Assembly (NCBI GenBank): GCA_900553825.1 | Contig: USEV01000013.1 | Coordinates: forward strand, 1 to 12,119 | Length of the DNA stretch: 12,119 nt | DNA from: an uncultured Eubacteriales bacterium | Lineage (GTDB): Bacteria > Bacillota > Clostridia > Christensenellales > CAG-917 | Direction of reading: 5' to 3' | Part shown: positions 5,911 to 12,119 of the stretch, in pieces | Layout: each line of letters begins with the position of its first letter | How positions within the stretch are numbered: position 1 is the first letter of the stretch | The notes under the pieces: generated by a model | The model's database searches: none | Told to the model about the DNA's origin: nothing | What the model saw: the letters and a program-made list of their open reading frames with translations, nothing else | Position numbers and translations under genes: made by a program

Positions 5911-7137
5911 TTACGCACCGCCCCCGAACACCGCCATGAGGAAGCCGGCGGCGACTGCGGAGCCGATGACCCCCGCGACATTGGGACCCATCGCGTGCAT
6001 GAGCAGATAGTTCCCGGGCTTTGCCCTGAGCCCCTCCAGGTTGGATACGCGCGCCGCCATGGGGACCGCCGACACGCCCGCCGAGCCGATGAGCGGATTG
6101 ATTTTGCCCTTGGACAGCCAGCACATGACCTTGCCGATGCCGAGCCCGCCGACGGTTGCGAACACGAAGGCGAGGAGCCCGAGCGCGATGATGAGCAGGG
6201 TTTCCACCTGCAGGAAGGTGCTGTAGTGCGCGGTTGCGCCGACAGACACGCTGAGGCAGATGGTGACGATGTTCATGAGCGCGTTCTGTGCCGTGTCGGA
6301 AAGCCTTGCGGTGACGCCGCACTCGCGGAGCAGGTTGCCGAGCATGAGGCAGCCCAGCAGAGGTGCGACGGAGGGCAGGAACAGGCAGGTCGCCACGATG
6401 ATGATGATGGGGAAGAGAATCTTCTCGGACTTGGAGACCTTGCGGGTGGGTTTCATGACGATGGCGCGTTCCTTCTTGGTGGTCATGAGCCTCATGAGCG
6501 GGGGCTGAATGACGGGGATGAGCGCCATATACGAATACGCCGCGATGGCGATTGCCGCGAGCAGATGCGGGGCGAGAGCCTTTGCGAGCCAGATTGCCGT
6601 GGGGCCGTCCGCGCCGCCGACGATGCCGATTGACGCCGCCTCGGGGCCGCTGAAGCCGAAGCACACCGCGAGGAAGAACGCGACATAGATGCCGAGCTGT
6701 GCCGCCGCGCCCAGAATGAGCGATTTGGGGTTGGAGAGCAGGGGCTCGAAGTCGGTCATCGCGCCCACGCCGAGGAAGATGAGGCAGGGGTACACGCTGG
6801 TCTTGACGCCGATGTAGAGGATGTCGATGAGCCCGCCCTTTTGCAGGACATTGATGTAGTCGACATCCTTGACCGTCCACCAGTCGGGGTGGAAAATCCA
6901 GTCGCTTTCCGCCATGGGGAGGTTGCTGAGCAGCATACCGAAGGCTATGCCGACGAGGAGCAACGGCTCGAACTTGAACTTGATTGCGAGCAGGAGGAAG
7001 AAGCACGCGATGAGGATCATGACGACATTGCCCCAATCCAGATTCGCGAACCCGGTGGACTGATAGAGGAAGTTGAAAGTCTCCCCGTAGTCCACGCCGC
7101 TTCCCGACGCTCCTATGATTTGGGATACGAAGTTCAT
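5911..7137 (-). CDS. oadB: Oxaloacetate decarboxylase beta subunit, Na+-translocating membrane decarboxylase
   Basis: Integral membrane subunit that decarboxylates carboxybiotin on the carrier protein and pumps Na+ outward. At 408 residues it is close to family length. Counterparts of the functional residues of Klebsiella OadB are present at a constant offset of 26: D177 in GGADGPTAIWLA (D203), Y203 in YSYMALIPVIQPP (Y229), N347 (N373), S356 (S382) and R363 (R389), the last two in SAVPMAARVSN. Many hydrophobic segments fill the protein, starting around residue 37. AAAGGAGG precedes the ATG at 7137, 12 nt after the biotin carrier stop. Beta subunits of methylmalonyl-CoA and glutaconyl-CoA decarboxylases are near-identical in plan. 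The OadA-type gene in the same operon decides for oxaloacetate. Confidence 0.95.
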   Translation of the reverse strand: MNFVSQIIGASGSGVDYGETFNFLYQSTGFANLDWGNVVMILIACFFLLLAIKFKFEPLLLVGIAFGMLLSNLPMAESDWIFHPDWWTVKDVDYINVLQKGGLIDILYIGVKTSVYPCLIFLGVGAMTDFEPLLSNPKSLILGAAAQLGIYVAFFLAVCFGFSGPEAASIGIVGGADGPTAIWLAKALAPHLLAAIAIAAYSYMALIPVIQPPLMRLMTTKKERAIVMKPTRKVSKSEKILFPIIIIVATCLFLPSVAPLLGCLMLGNLLRECGVTARLSDTAQNALMNIVTICLSVSVGATAHYSTFLQVETLLIIALGLLAFVFATVGGLGIGKVMCWLSKGKINPLIGSAGVSAVPMAARVSNLEGLRAKPGNYLLMHAMGPNVAGVIGSAVAAGFLMAVFGGGA

Positions 7138-7149
7138 CGGGCGCCTCCT

Positions 7150-7551
7150 TTAACCGATGTCGAACAGGGGGTCGCCCGTGTTGACGACTGCGCCCTTCTG
7201 CACATGCACCTTGGTGAGCGTGCCCGCCCTGGGGGCGACGATCTCGTTTTCCATCTTCATGGCCTCGAGAATGATGACGACATCACCCGCCTTGACGCTC
7301 TGCCCTGCCGAGAAACGGATCTCGTTGATGTTGCCGGGCAAAGGTGCGGGCACGGTGTTTGCGCCCACCGCCGCGGGTGCGGGAGCCGCGGGTGCCGCGG
7401 GTGCCGCTGCAGGTGCGGGAGCGGGAGCTGCGGGAGCGGGTGCGGGAGCCGCCTGCGGGAGAGCCGCCTCGTATTCCGCCTGGATGACGGCTTCGCCCTT
7501 TTCCACTTCCACTTCGTAAACCTTTCCGTTGAGAGTCACTTTGTAAATCAT
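7150..7551 (-). CDS. Biotin carboxyl carrier protein of the decarboxylase complex
   Basis: Carries CO2 on biotin from the OadA active site to OadB. The 133-residue protein has three parts: an N-terminal strand-rich segment (1-33), an Ala/Pro linker (about 34-61), and a C-terminal biotinyl domain (about 65-133) with EAMKMEN, whose Lys99 is the biotinylation site. In enterobacterial OadA this domain is fused to the C-terminus of the alpha subunit; here it is a separate gene, like MmdC/GcdC-type carriers of anaerobes. GAGGTGG lies before the ATG and the spacing to oadG is 10 nt. birA, two genes downstream, encodes the ligase that would modify Lys99. It could also serve other biotin enzymes of the cell, but the operon position argues for this complex. 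Confidence 0.94.
   Translation of the reverse strand: MIYKVTLNGKVYEVEVEKGEAVIQAEYEAALPQAAPAPAPAAPAPAPAAAPAAPAAPAPAAVGANTVPAPLPGNINEIRFSAGQSVKAGDVVIILEAMKMENEIVAPRAGTLTKVHVQKGAVVNTGDPLFDIG
7369..7452 (-). repeat. Low-complexity Ala/Pro linker of the biotin carrier
   Basis: A GC-rich run of near-repeated GCN and CCN codons encodes about 28 residues that are almost only Ala and Pro. Such flexible linkers let the biotin arm swing between active sites. Its length may vary between strains through slippage. Confidence 0.85.
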
Positions 7552-7561
7552 AATTCCACCT

Positions 7562-7930
7562 CTAATCGTCCACCCTTTCTATGCGCTTGAACCTGAGTTC
7601 GTTGAGCGGCACTCCGACGGAGTCCGCAACTATTGCCATGATCATTGCCGCGTCACGCTCTTCCGTCCTGACGAGGACGAGCTCGCCGCAGGAGCCGGGG
7701 GCAAGTGCCGCACCCTCCTCCGCGGGCTGTTGTTCCTCACCGCCATGCTCCGCCTTTTTCCTGCGGAAGGGGTTTTTGAACTTGGGCAACTTATCGGTGA
7801 GGATGTGTCCTTTGTCCGCGACAAGCCCCATGAGCATGACGACACCCATCAGAATGGCCAGCACCGCAAAGACGATTGCCATGCCGATGAGCGAGATGAT
7901 GAGGGCGTCGAGAATTCCGATCTGATCCAT
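7562..7930 (-). CDS. oadG: Oxaloacetate decarboxylase gamma subunit (OadG family)
   Basis: Small membrane subunit that joins the soluble alpha subunit to the membrane beta subunit and supports assembly. The 122-residue product has one strong membrane segment near the N-terminus (about residues 9-38, a run of I/L/V/A/M). A basic stretch (KFKNPFRRKK, about 50-59) and an acidic/Ala-rich linker follow. The C-terminal helix, AAMIMAIVADSVGVPLNELRFKRI, is the usual OadG/MmdD-like end. AGGAGGG precedes the ATG by 4 nt and the gap from oadA is only 8 nt. Sequence conservation in this family is low, so the name rests on the layout of one membrane helix plus C-terminal helix and on its place between oadA and the carrier gene. 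Confidence 0.88.
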   Translation of the reverse strand: MDQIGILDALIISLIGMAIVFAVLAILMGVVMLMGLVADKGHILTDKLPKFKNPFRRKKAEHGGEEQQPAEEGAALAPGSCGELVLVRTEERDAAMIMAIVADSVGVPLNELRFKRIERVDD

Positions 7931-7938
7931 AATCCCTC

Positions 7939-9318
7939 CTACTCGACGGGAGCGATGGTGTAGCGCACCACCTTCTCCTCTTTGGCTTTACGCGCTGCGA
8001 AATATTTCTCCGCCACCTGCGGGAAGAGAACATAGGAAAGGACATCCTCGTCGGACTTCGCCGTGCCCGCGAGCTCCTTCTTCGTCTTTTCGAAGACGGG
8101 CTCGAGGGTGTCGGCATACCTGCCCTTTATGGGCTTTTCGTCGCCGAGCACCTTCTTGAGCACTTCGGGGTCGATTTTGCCGGGGGCTTTGCCGTACTCG
8201 CCCTTGCAGTACGCCTTGACCTCCTTGGAGATGTTCTTATAGCGTTCGCCGGCAAGCACATTCGCCGTCGCCTGCACGCCGACCATCTGGCTCATGGGCG
8301 TGACGAGGGGCGGATAGCCGAGGTCGGCACGGACCTTGGGCGTTTCCACGAGCACTTCCTCGAATCTGTCCATCGCGTTCTGCGCCTTGAGCTGTGCCAC
8401 GAGGTTGGAAAGCATACCGCCGGGCACCTTGTAGGTGAGCGCGTCGGTGTCCGTCGCGAGCATCTTGGGGTCAAGCTGCCCGGACTTCAGGAACTCGTCG
8501 CGGACGGGCTTGAAGAAGTCGTTGACCTTCTTGAGCACGACGGGGTCGAGCCCCGTTTCGTAGCCGAGCTGCGTGAGGGCATAATGCAGCGTTTCCGTCG
8601 CGGGCTGCGAGCTGCCGCCGCTGAAACACGATGTCGCGGTGTCGATGACATCGACGCCCGCCTCCGCCGCTTTGAGGTAAGTCATGAACGCCATGCCCGT
8701 GGTGCAGTGGGTGTGCAGCACGACGGGGAGCTTGACGCTCTGTTTGATTTCGCCGACCAGCTCGTATGCCTCCTGGGGGCTCATGACGCCCGCCATATCC
8801 TTGATGCAGACGGTGTTGACGCCCATGTCCTCCATGTTCTTGGCGAGCTTGGCAAACGCCTTTATGGTGTGCACGGGGGACTGGGTGTAGCTTATGGTGC
8901 CCGAGACCTGCGCCCCGCGCTTCAACGCCTCCTTGGTGGCGACCTCGATGTTGGTGAGGTCATTGAGGGCGTCGAAAATCCTGATTATGTCGATGCCGTT
9001 CTCGACGGACTTTGCGACGAACATCCTGACGATTTCGTCGGGATAGTGCTTATAGCCGAGCAGATTCTGTCCGCGGAGCAGCATCTGCAACTTGCTCCCG
9101 GGCATCGCCTTTCTGATTGCGCGCAACCTCTCCCAGGGGTCCTCGTCGAGGTAGCGCAGGCAGCAGTCGAAGACCGCACCGCCCCAGCACTCCACGCTGT
9201 AATAGCCGGCTTTGTCCATCTCGGGCAGTATGCCCGCGAACTTCTCGTACGGCAGCCGCGTTGCGATCAGGGACTGATTCGCGTCGCGCAGCACTGTTTC
9301 GGTAAAACCAATTTTCAT
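7939..9318 (-). CDS. oadA: Oxaloacetate decarboxylase alpha subunit (carboxyltransferase, no biotin domain)
   Basis: Transfers the carboxyl group of oxaloacetate to biotin, releasing pyruvate; soluble, bound to the membrane through OadG. The 459-residue product has a TIM-barrel carboxyltransferase domain (about 1-300) and the conserved C-terminal part of the PYC/OadA family. The metal site is complete: D12 in TVLRDANQ, K173 in CIKDMAGV (the lysine carbamylated in the family), and H202 and H204 in LHTHCTTGMA. QMLLRGQNLLGY and PGGMLSNL are further family signatures. The roughly 130-residue linker and biotin domain of fused OadA (about 590-600 residues) is missing and is supplied by a separate gene. 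GGAGG lies 6 nt before the ATG. A pyruvate carboxylase B subunit would look similar, but the oadG and oadB neighbours settle it. Confidence 0.95.
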   Translation of the reverse strand: MKIGFTETVLRDANQSLIATRLPYEKFAGILPEMDKAGYYSVECWGGAVFDCCLRYLDEDPWERLRAIRKAMPGSKLQMLLRGQNLLGYKHYPDEIVRMFVAKSVENGIDIIRIFDALNDLTNIEVATKEALKRGAQVSGTISYTQSPVHTIKAFAKLAKNMEDMGVNTVCIKDMAGVMSPQEAYELVGEIKQSVKLPVVLHTHCTTGMAFMTYLKAAEAGVDVIDTATSCFSGGSSQPATETLHYALTQLGYETGLDPVVLKKVNDFFKPVRDEFLKSGQLDPKMLATDTDALTYKVPGGMLSNLVAQLKAQNAMDRFEEVLVETPKVRADLGYPPLVTPMSQMVGVQATANVLAGERYKNISKEVKAYCKGEYGKAPGKIDPEVLKKVLGDEKPIKGRYADTLEPVFEKTKKELAGTAKSDEDVLSYVLFPQVAEKYFAARKAKEEKVVRYTIAPVE

Positions 9319-9347
9319 GCCATTCCTCCGTGTTGTTCTCGTTTATT

Positions 9348-9365
9348 GCGGCGCGTCCGCGCCGC
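9348..9365. repeat. GC-rich hairpin in the phosphoesterase-oadA spacer
   Basis: A perfect 7-bp stem (9348-9354 with 9359-9365) has a 4-nt loop and only G and C in the stem. No T-run follows on the minus strand (AATAAAC comes next), so it is not a standard intrinsic terminator. It may pause polymerase or protect the mRNA end between the two gene groups. I see no good promoter in this 65-bp spacer. Confidence 0.55.
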
Positions 9366-9378
9366 GCGCATATGCGCG
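9365..9378. repeat. 14-bp perfect palindrome after the phosphoesterase stop
   Basis: CGCGCATATGCGCG is fully self-complementary. It begins 5 bases after the metallophosphoesterase stop codon and touches the GC-rich hairpin next to it. It could be an operator for the oad operon or the first of two stacked RNA hairpins. No regulator gene lies nearby to suggest a ligand. Confidence 0.5.
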
Positions 9379-9383
9379 TATTG

Positions 9384-10409
9384 TCACTTTATCTTCCCGC
9401 TCTCGATGTCGATAAGCGGCAGCAGCTTGATCTCAAATTTGCCGTCCGGGGAGATGTCCACCGTCGTCCCGCCCCTCTGCTCGTGGCACTTCGCGGTCGG
9501 GATCTGCCCCAGCGCCGCGACGTAGGCGAGATAGTCTATGCTCATGCCGTAGGTCATCCTCATGCCGAGATAGTCGATGGAAAGAGTGTTGAGATGGTCG
9601 TGCCCCACAAAGAAGCCTTTCAGACTGCCGAGAGCCACCATCCTCTTGATGAAATTGCCCTCTTTCTGCTTGGGATAGCCGAAATATTGATCCTTTTCAC
9701 CCACGAAACCGAGATGATACGTCGCGCCCGGCTCGCCGCGGTAGCACTTCTCCCAGCCCTCCTTGAACTCCTTGGGCGGGATGTGGAAAAAGGCGAGGGA
9801 GGGGATGACGCTCCCCTCCGCGGAATTTTCGCGAATCACCTTCTCGTACCAGTCGATCTGATCGTCGTGGATGGTGTCGAAACCGCTGAAAAAGGTGCCG
9901 CCGGTGTAGGAGTTGCTGTCCACCATCATCAGCATCATGACGGGCTTGCCGTCTGCGGTCTCAAGGCGCATCGCATGGTTGCCAACACCCGTGAGAGCGG
10001 GGTCGCCCTTTTCAAACAAACAGGACTTCAGCGTCATATAATAGTCCGCTAAACGCTCCTTTTTGTAAAAAGCGATGCATTCCTCGTCGTGATTGCCGAA
10101 GGTGAAAGTCCACGGCACGCCGAGGCTGTCCATACACTCGCCGAACTTCTTTGAGGCTTTGAGATTATTGCTCGTGCCCGAGTACATAAAGAGGGGATAC
10201 ACCATATCCCCCGTCACCACGACGAGATCGGCGTGCGACGCGCGCACGATCTTCCCGACTGCGTCGAGGGCGAGCCTGTCCTTTTTGCGGCTTAAGAGTC
10301 CTCCGCCGATGTGGATGTCCGTGAGTTGCAGTATCCTGAACGGTCTGCCCTCCGGCATCCTGATGACGGTCATGCCGTCCCTCTTTTCAAAGACCGCCTG
10401 CGCTGCCAT
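9384..10409 (-). CDS. Calcineurin-like metallophosphoesterase, cytoplasmic
   Basis: Two-metal phosphoesterase; substrate unknown. With the ATG at 10409 it has 341 residues and all five signature blocks: LTDIHIG (D31, H33), VTGDMVY (D68), FGNHDEE (N106, H107), FFHIPP (H209) and VGHDHLN (H270, H272). There is no signal peptide or membrane segment. The FRILQLTDIHIG and TFTFGNHDEE wording is of the purple-acid-phosphatase/Dcr2-like branch rather than the Mre11 or UDP-diacylglucosamine hydrolase branches; that placement is from memory of motifs. The gene overlaps the transporter stop (TGATG), implying coupled translation, so it may act on a product linked to the imported substrate. A GTG at 10412 is an alternative start, but the ATG has better ribosome-site spacing. 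Confidence 0.92.
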   Translation of the reverse strand: MAAQAVFEKRDGMTVIRMPEGRPFRILQLTDIHIGGGLLSRKKDRLALDAVGKIVRASHADLVVVTGDMVYPLFMYSGTSNNLKASKKFGECMDSLGVPWTFTFGNHDEECIAFYKKERLADYYMTLKSCLFEKGDPALTGVGNHAMRLETADGKPVMMLMMVDSNSYTGGTFFSGFDTIHDDQIDWYEKVIRENSAEGSVIPSLAFFHIPPKEFKEGWEKCYRGEPGATYHLGFVGEKDQYFGYPKQKEGNFIKRMVALGSLKGFFVGHDHLNTLSIDYLGMRMTYGMSIDYLAYVAALGQIPTAKCHEQRGGTTVDISPDGKFEIKLLPLIDIESGKIK

Positions 10410-12086
10410 CACTCTTCCTCCGTAGTCTCGGGCTCGGCGCTCCCTTCTTCGGAGACCGACTCCTCGGCAACGTCTTCTCCCTTTTCGGAAGAGATGCTCT
10501 CCTCTTCAAAGACCTCGCCTTCCGCTTCGCCGAAGCTCGCCTCCGGGGTGTCCGCACTCATCTCGGCGCCGTCCGCACCCGCAAGTACGGTCACATAGCC
10601 GCCGGGATCCTTCGCGCCGTACAGCTCGTGCACGAGAGCGGTGCGCTCCGCCTCTTCCTCTTCGGAGAGCACGGTGCCCGCCTTTCTCGCCTCGATGAAG
10701 TATCTGACGCGCGTAAGCTTCTTGTTGTTGATCTTATAGCGGAACGACGCCCACAGGGCAATCGAGATGAACACCACTATCGCAAGCCCCATGATGAGGC
10801 GTACCGCAAGCAGCACTTCGTCTGTCTGCTCGCCTGCCGGTTGCCGCGGAACATATCCAACGCCCGTCAAAATCCATCCGACGAGTCCGACGCCCAGCGC
10901 GCCCGCTATCTTTCTTGCGAGGGTCATCATGCCGCTGTAAGTGCCGGTGGAGCGTTCGCCCGTCGCCATCTGTCCCACATCCACGGTGTCCGGGAAGATG
11001 ATCCACGGCATCATCTGCGCGCCGCCGAAGCCGAAGCCCATGAGCAGGGACACGATGGGCACGAGGACGGGAGGCGCCCAGCTCGGATCCATGACGCAAA
11101 GCAGGATGCCCGCGATGATGTAGGCGGGCAGCCCCATGCGGAAGGCGAACTGCTTGGTCTTCTTGTCCATGACATAACGCGCAAGCGGAAACATGATGAC
11201 CGCCGCCACCATGAGAGGCGCGATGATAAAGAGCGAGGACATATCCATGCCGAAGAGCTCCTTCCCCGCCCACACGTCCGTGGCATAATACACCGCAAGT
11301 GCGGAGATCATGTCCAGGCAGGTGAACGCCGCAACGTACATGACGATGTGCCAGCGGTAGGACTTGTTCTTGTAAGGTTCGGCGTAATTTTTGATGAATT
11401 GCTTGAAATTGAACTTTTCTTTGGGCGTGGTCGCCTTGATGCGCTCCTTGACAAAGAGACCGGTGACGATGAGCCCGCCGCCGAACAGAGTGCCGAAAAT
11501 GAGGCAGATCGCAAGCCAGAACTCGGTGGCGTTCATGTTCGGCATGAACATATAGCCGTCTCCACCGGTTTGATATGAAACAAACGCTTCAATAAAGAGA
11601 AGAGGAAGCACATAGGCGAGTCCGCTCGCCGCCGCGTTGAACACCAATTTGACGGTGTTGGCGTTGTTGCGCTCTTTGAAGGACGGCGAAATGTCGCTTG
11701 ACATCGAACAGTATGGCACCATTGTGATGGTGGAGAAGGTGTTCCAAAGAAGATACATGATCACCATCCACGCGATGAGCCCCGCCTTGTTGTCGGCGGA
11801 GATGATGCCCCACTCCTCAACGGGCAGGAAGAGAAGGAATATCCCGATGATGAGCAGGATGCCGCCGAAGAACATATAAGGCTTTCTCCTGCCCCATTTG
11901 CCGCGCGTATTGTCGGAAATAAAGCCCATGATCGGGTCCGTGATGGCGTCCCATATCTTCGCCACCATCATAATCGTGGAGGCGACAGCGGGCAACAACC
12001 CCAATCCGCCCTCCATGTACTTCAACATGACGCACGACATGAGTGCCACGCCGCCGCCGTCCATGAACGCACCGCAACCGTATGCG
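10409..12086 (-). CDS. GPH/MelB-type sugar:cation symporter (MFS), 5' end truncated by contig edge
   Basis: Membrane symporter of the glycoside-pentoside-hexuronide family that takes up a sugar or glycoside with Na+ or H+. The genuine sequence gives 558 residues; roughly the first 10-20 are missing. The cation-site pair is present in WDAITDPIMG (codons at 11948-11950 and 11936-11938), matching Asp55 and Asp59 of MelB, followed by the cytoplasmic loop DNTRGKWGRRKP. About twelve hydrophobic segments follow up to RYKINNKK. The C-terminus is unusual: about 110 residues beyond the last helix, the final 45 holding 18 glutamates, against family proteins of about 450-500 residues. The apparent start MGSEMCIRDS is adapter-derived and should be removed. 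The promoter and any genes further upstream lie off the contig. Confidence 0.92.
10417..10421 (-). promoter_or_regulatory. Ribosome binding site deciding the phosphoesterase start
   Basis: GGAGG lies inside the last codons of the transporter gene, 7 nt before the ATG at 10409 and only 4 nt before an overlapping GTG at 10412. The 7-nt spacing favours the ATG. The overlap with the upstream TGA points to translational coupling. Confidence 0.7.
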
Positions 12087-12119
12087 CTGTCTCTTATACA
12101 CATCTCCGAGCCCACGAGA
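12087..12119. other. Nextera/Tn5 sequencing adapter left on the contig end
   Basis: 12087-12105 is exactly the 19-bp Tn5 mosaic end CTGTCTCTTATACACATCT. It is followed by CCGAGCCCACGAGA, the start of the Nextera read-2 adapter. This is library sequence, not genome. Read on the minus strand in the two open frames it yields MGSEMCIRDS and MYKRQ, peptides known to contaminate protein databases. Confidence 0.98.

Noticed and set aside
10410..10412. GTG as the start of the metallophosphoesterase
   Set aside because: It is in frame directly before an ATG, but the GGAGG site is only 4 nt away, against 7 nt for the ATG.
12087..12115. N-terminus MGSEMCIRDS of the transporter, and a MYKRQ start in another frame
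   Set aside because: Both are translations of the Nextera adapter and not genomic sequence.
1..12119. tRNA, rRNA, riboswitch, insertion sequence or prophage signals
   Set aside because: The spacers are all under 220 bp. I saw no cloverleaf, ribosomal sequence, transposase motif or riboswitch core in them by eye; a covariance-model search would be decisive.

Overview
The window reads as one GC-rich contig (about 60% G+C by eye) from an uncultured anaerobic Clostridia-type Firmicute, probably a gut organism. The grounds are strong AGGAGG ribosome binding sites, sigma-A type promoters, two lipoproteins with lipobox cysteines, a Na+-pumping oxaloacetate decarboxylase with a separate biotin carrier protein, and a short BirA without a DNA-binding domain. 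The lineage is inference. All nine intact genes and both truncated ones lie on the minus strand, so transcription runs from high to low coordinates. The last 33 bases (12087-12119) are Nextera/Tn5 library adapter, not genome.

Layout in transcription order. (1) 12086-9384: a GPH/MelB-type sugar:cation symporter, cut at its 5' end by the contig edge, overlaps a cytoplasmic calcineurin-like metallophosphoesterase. (2) After 65 bp holding two GC-rich palindromes comes a tight operon, 9318-5023: oadA (carboxyltransferase), oadG (small membrane anchor), a biotin carrier protein, oadB (Na+-translocating membrane subunit) and birA (biotin protein ligase). These make a self-contained oxaloacetate decarboxylase Na+ pump plus the enzyme that biotinylates its carrier. 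(3) 4996-2873: a clear promoter, an SGNH/GDSL-hydrolase lipoprotein, a second lipoprotein of unknown function, and a strong intrinsic terminator. (4) 2878-2048: ispE of the MEP isoprenoid pathway, with a promoter placed so that the mRNA would be nearly leaderless. (5) 1892-1: an extended -10 promoter and glgB, the glycogen branching enzyme, which runs off the left edge about 10-30 residues before its expected end.

The genes are mostly ordinary metabolism: decarboxylation coupled to Na+ export, sugar uptake, glycogen synthesis and isoprenoid synthesis. The unusual signals are in the DNA. birA carries a perfect 12-bp terminator-like hairpin in its first 23 codons, and also an in-frame insert built from a 31-bp-period repeat of small hairpins. 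ispE appears leaderless, with its -35 box inside the U-tract of the preceding terminator. The transporter has a very acidic C-terminal tail. I found no RNA gene, CRISPR array, insertion sequence or phage gene, and no convincing new multi-gene system.
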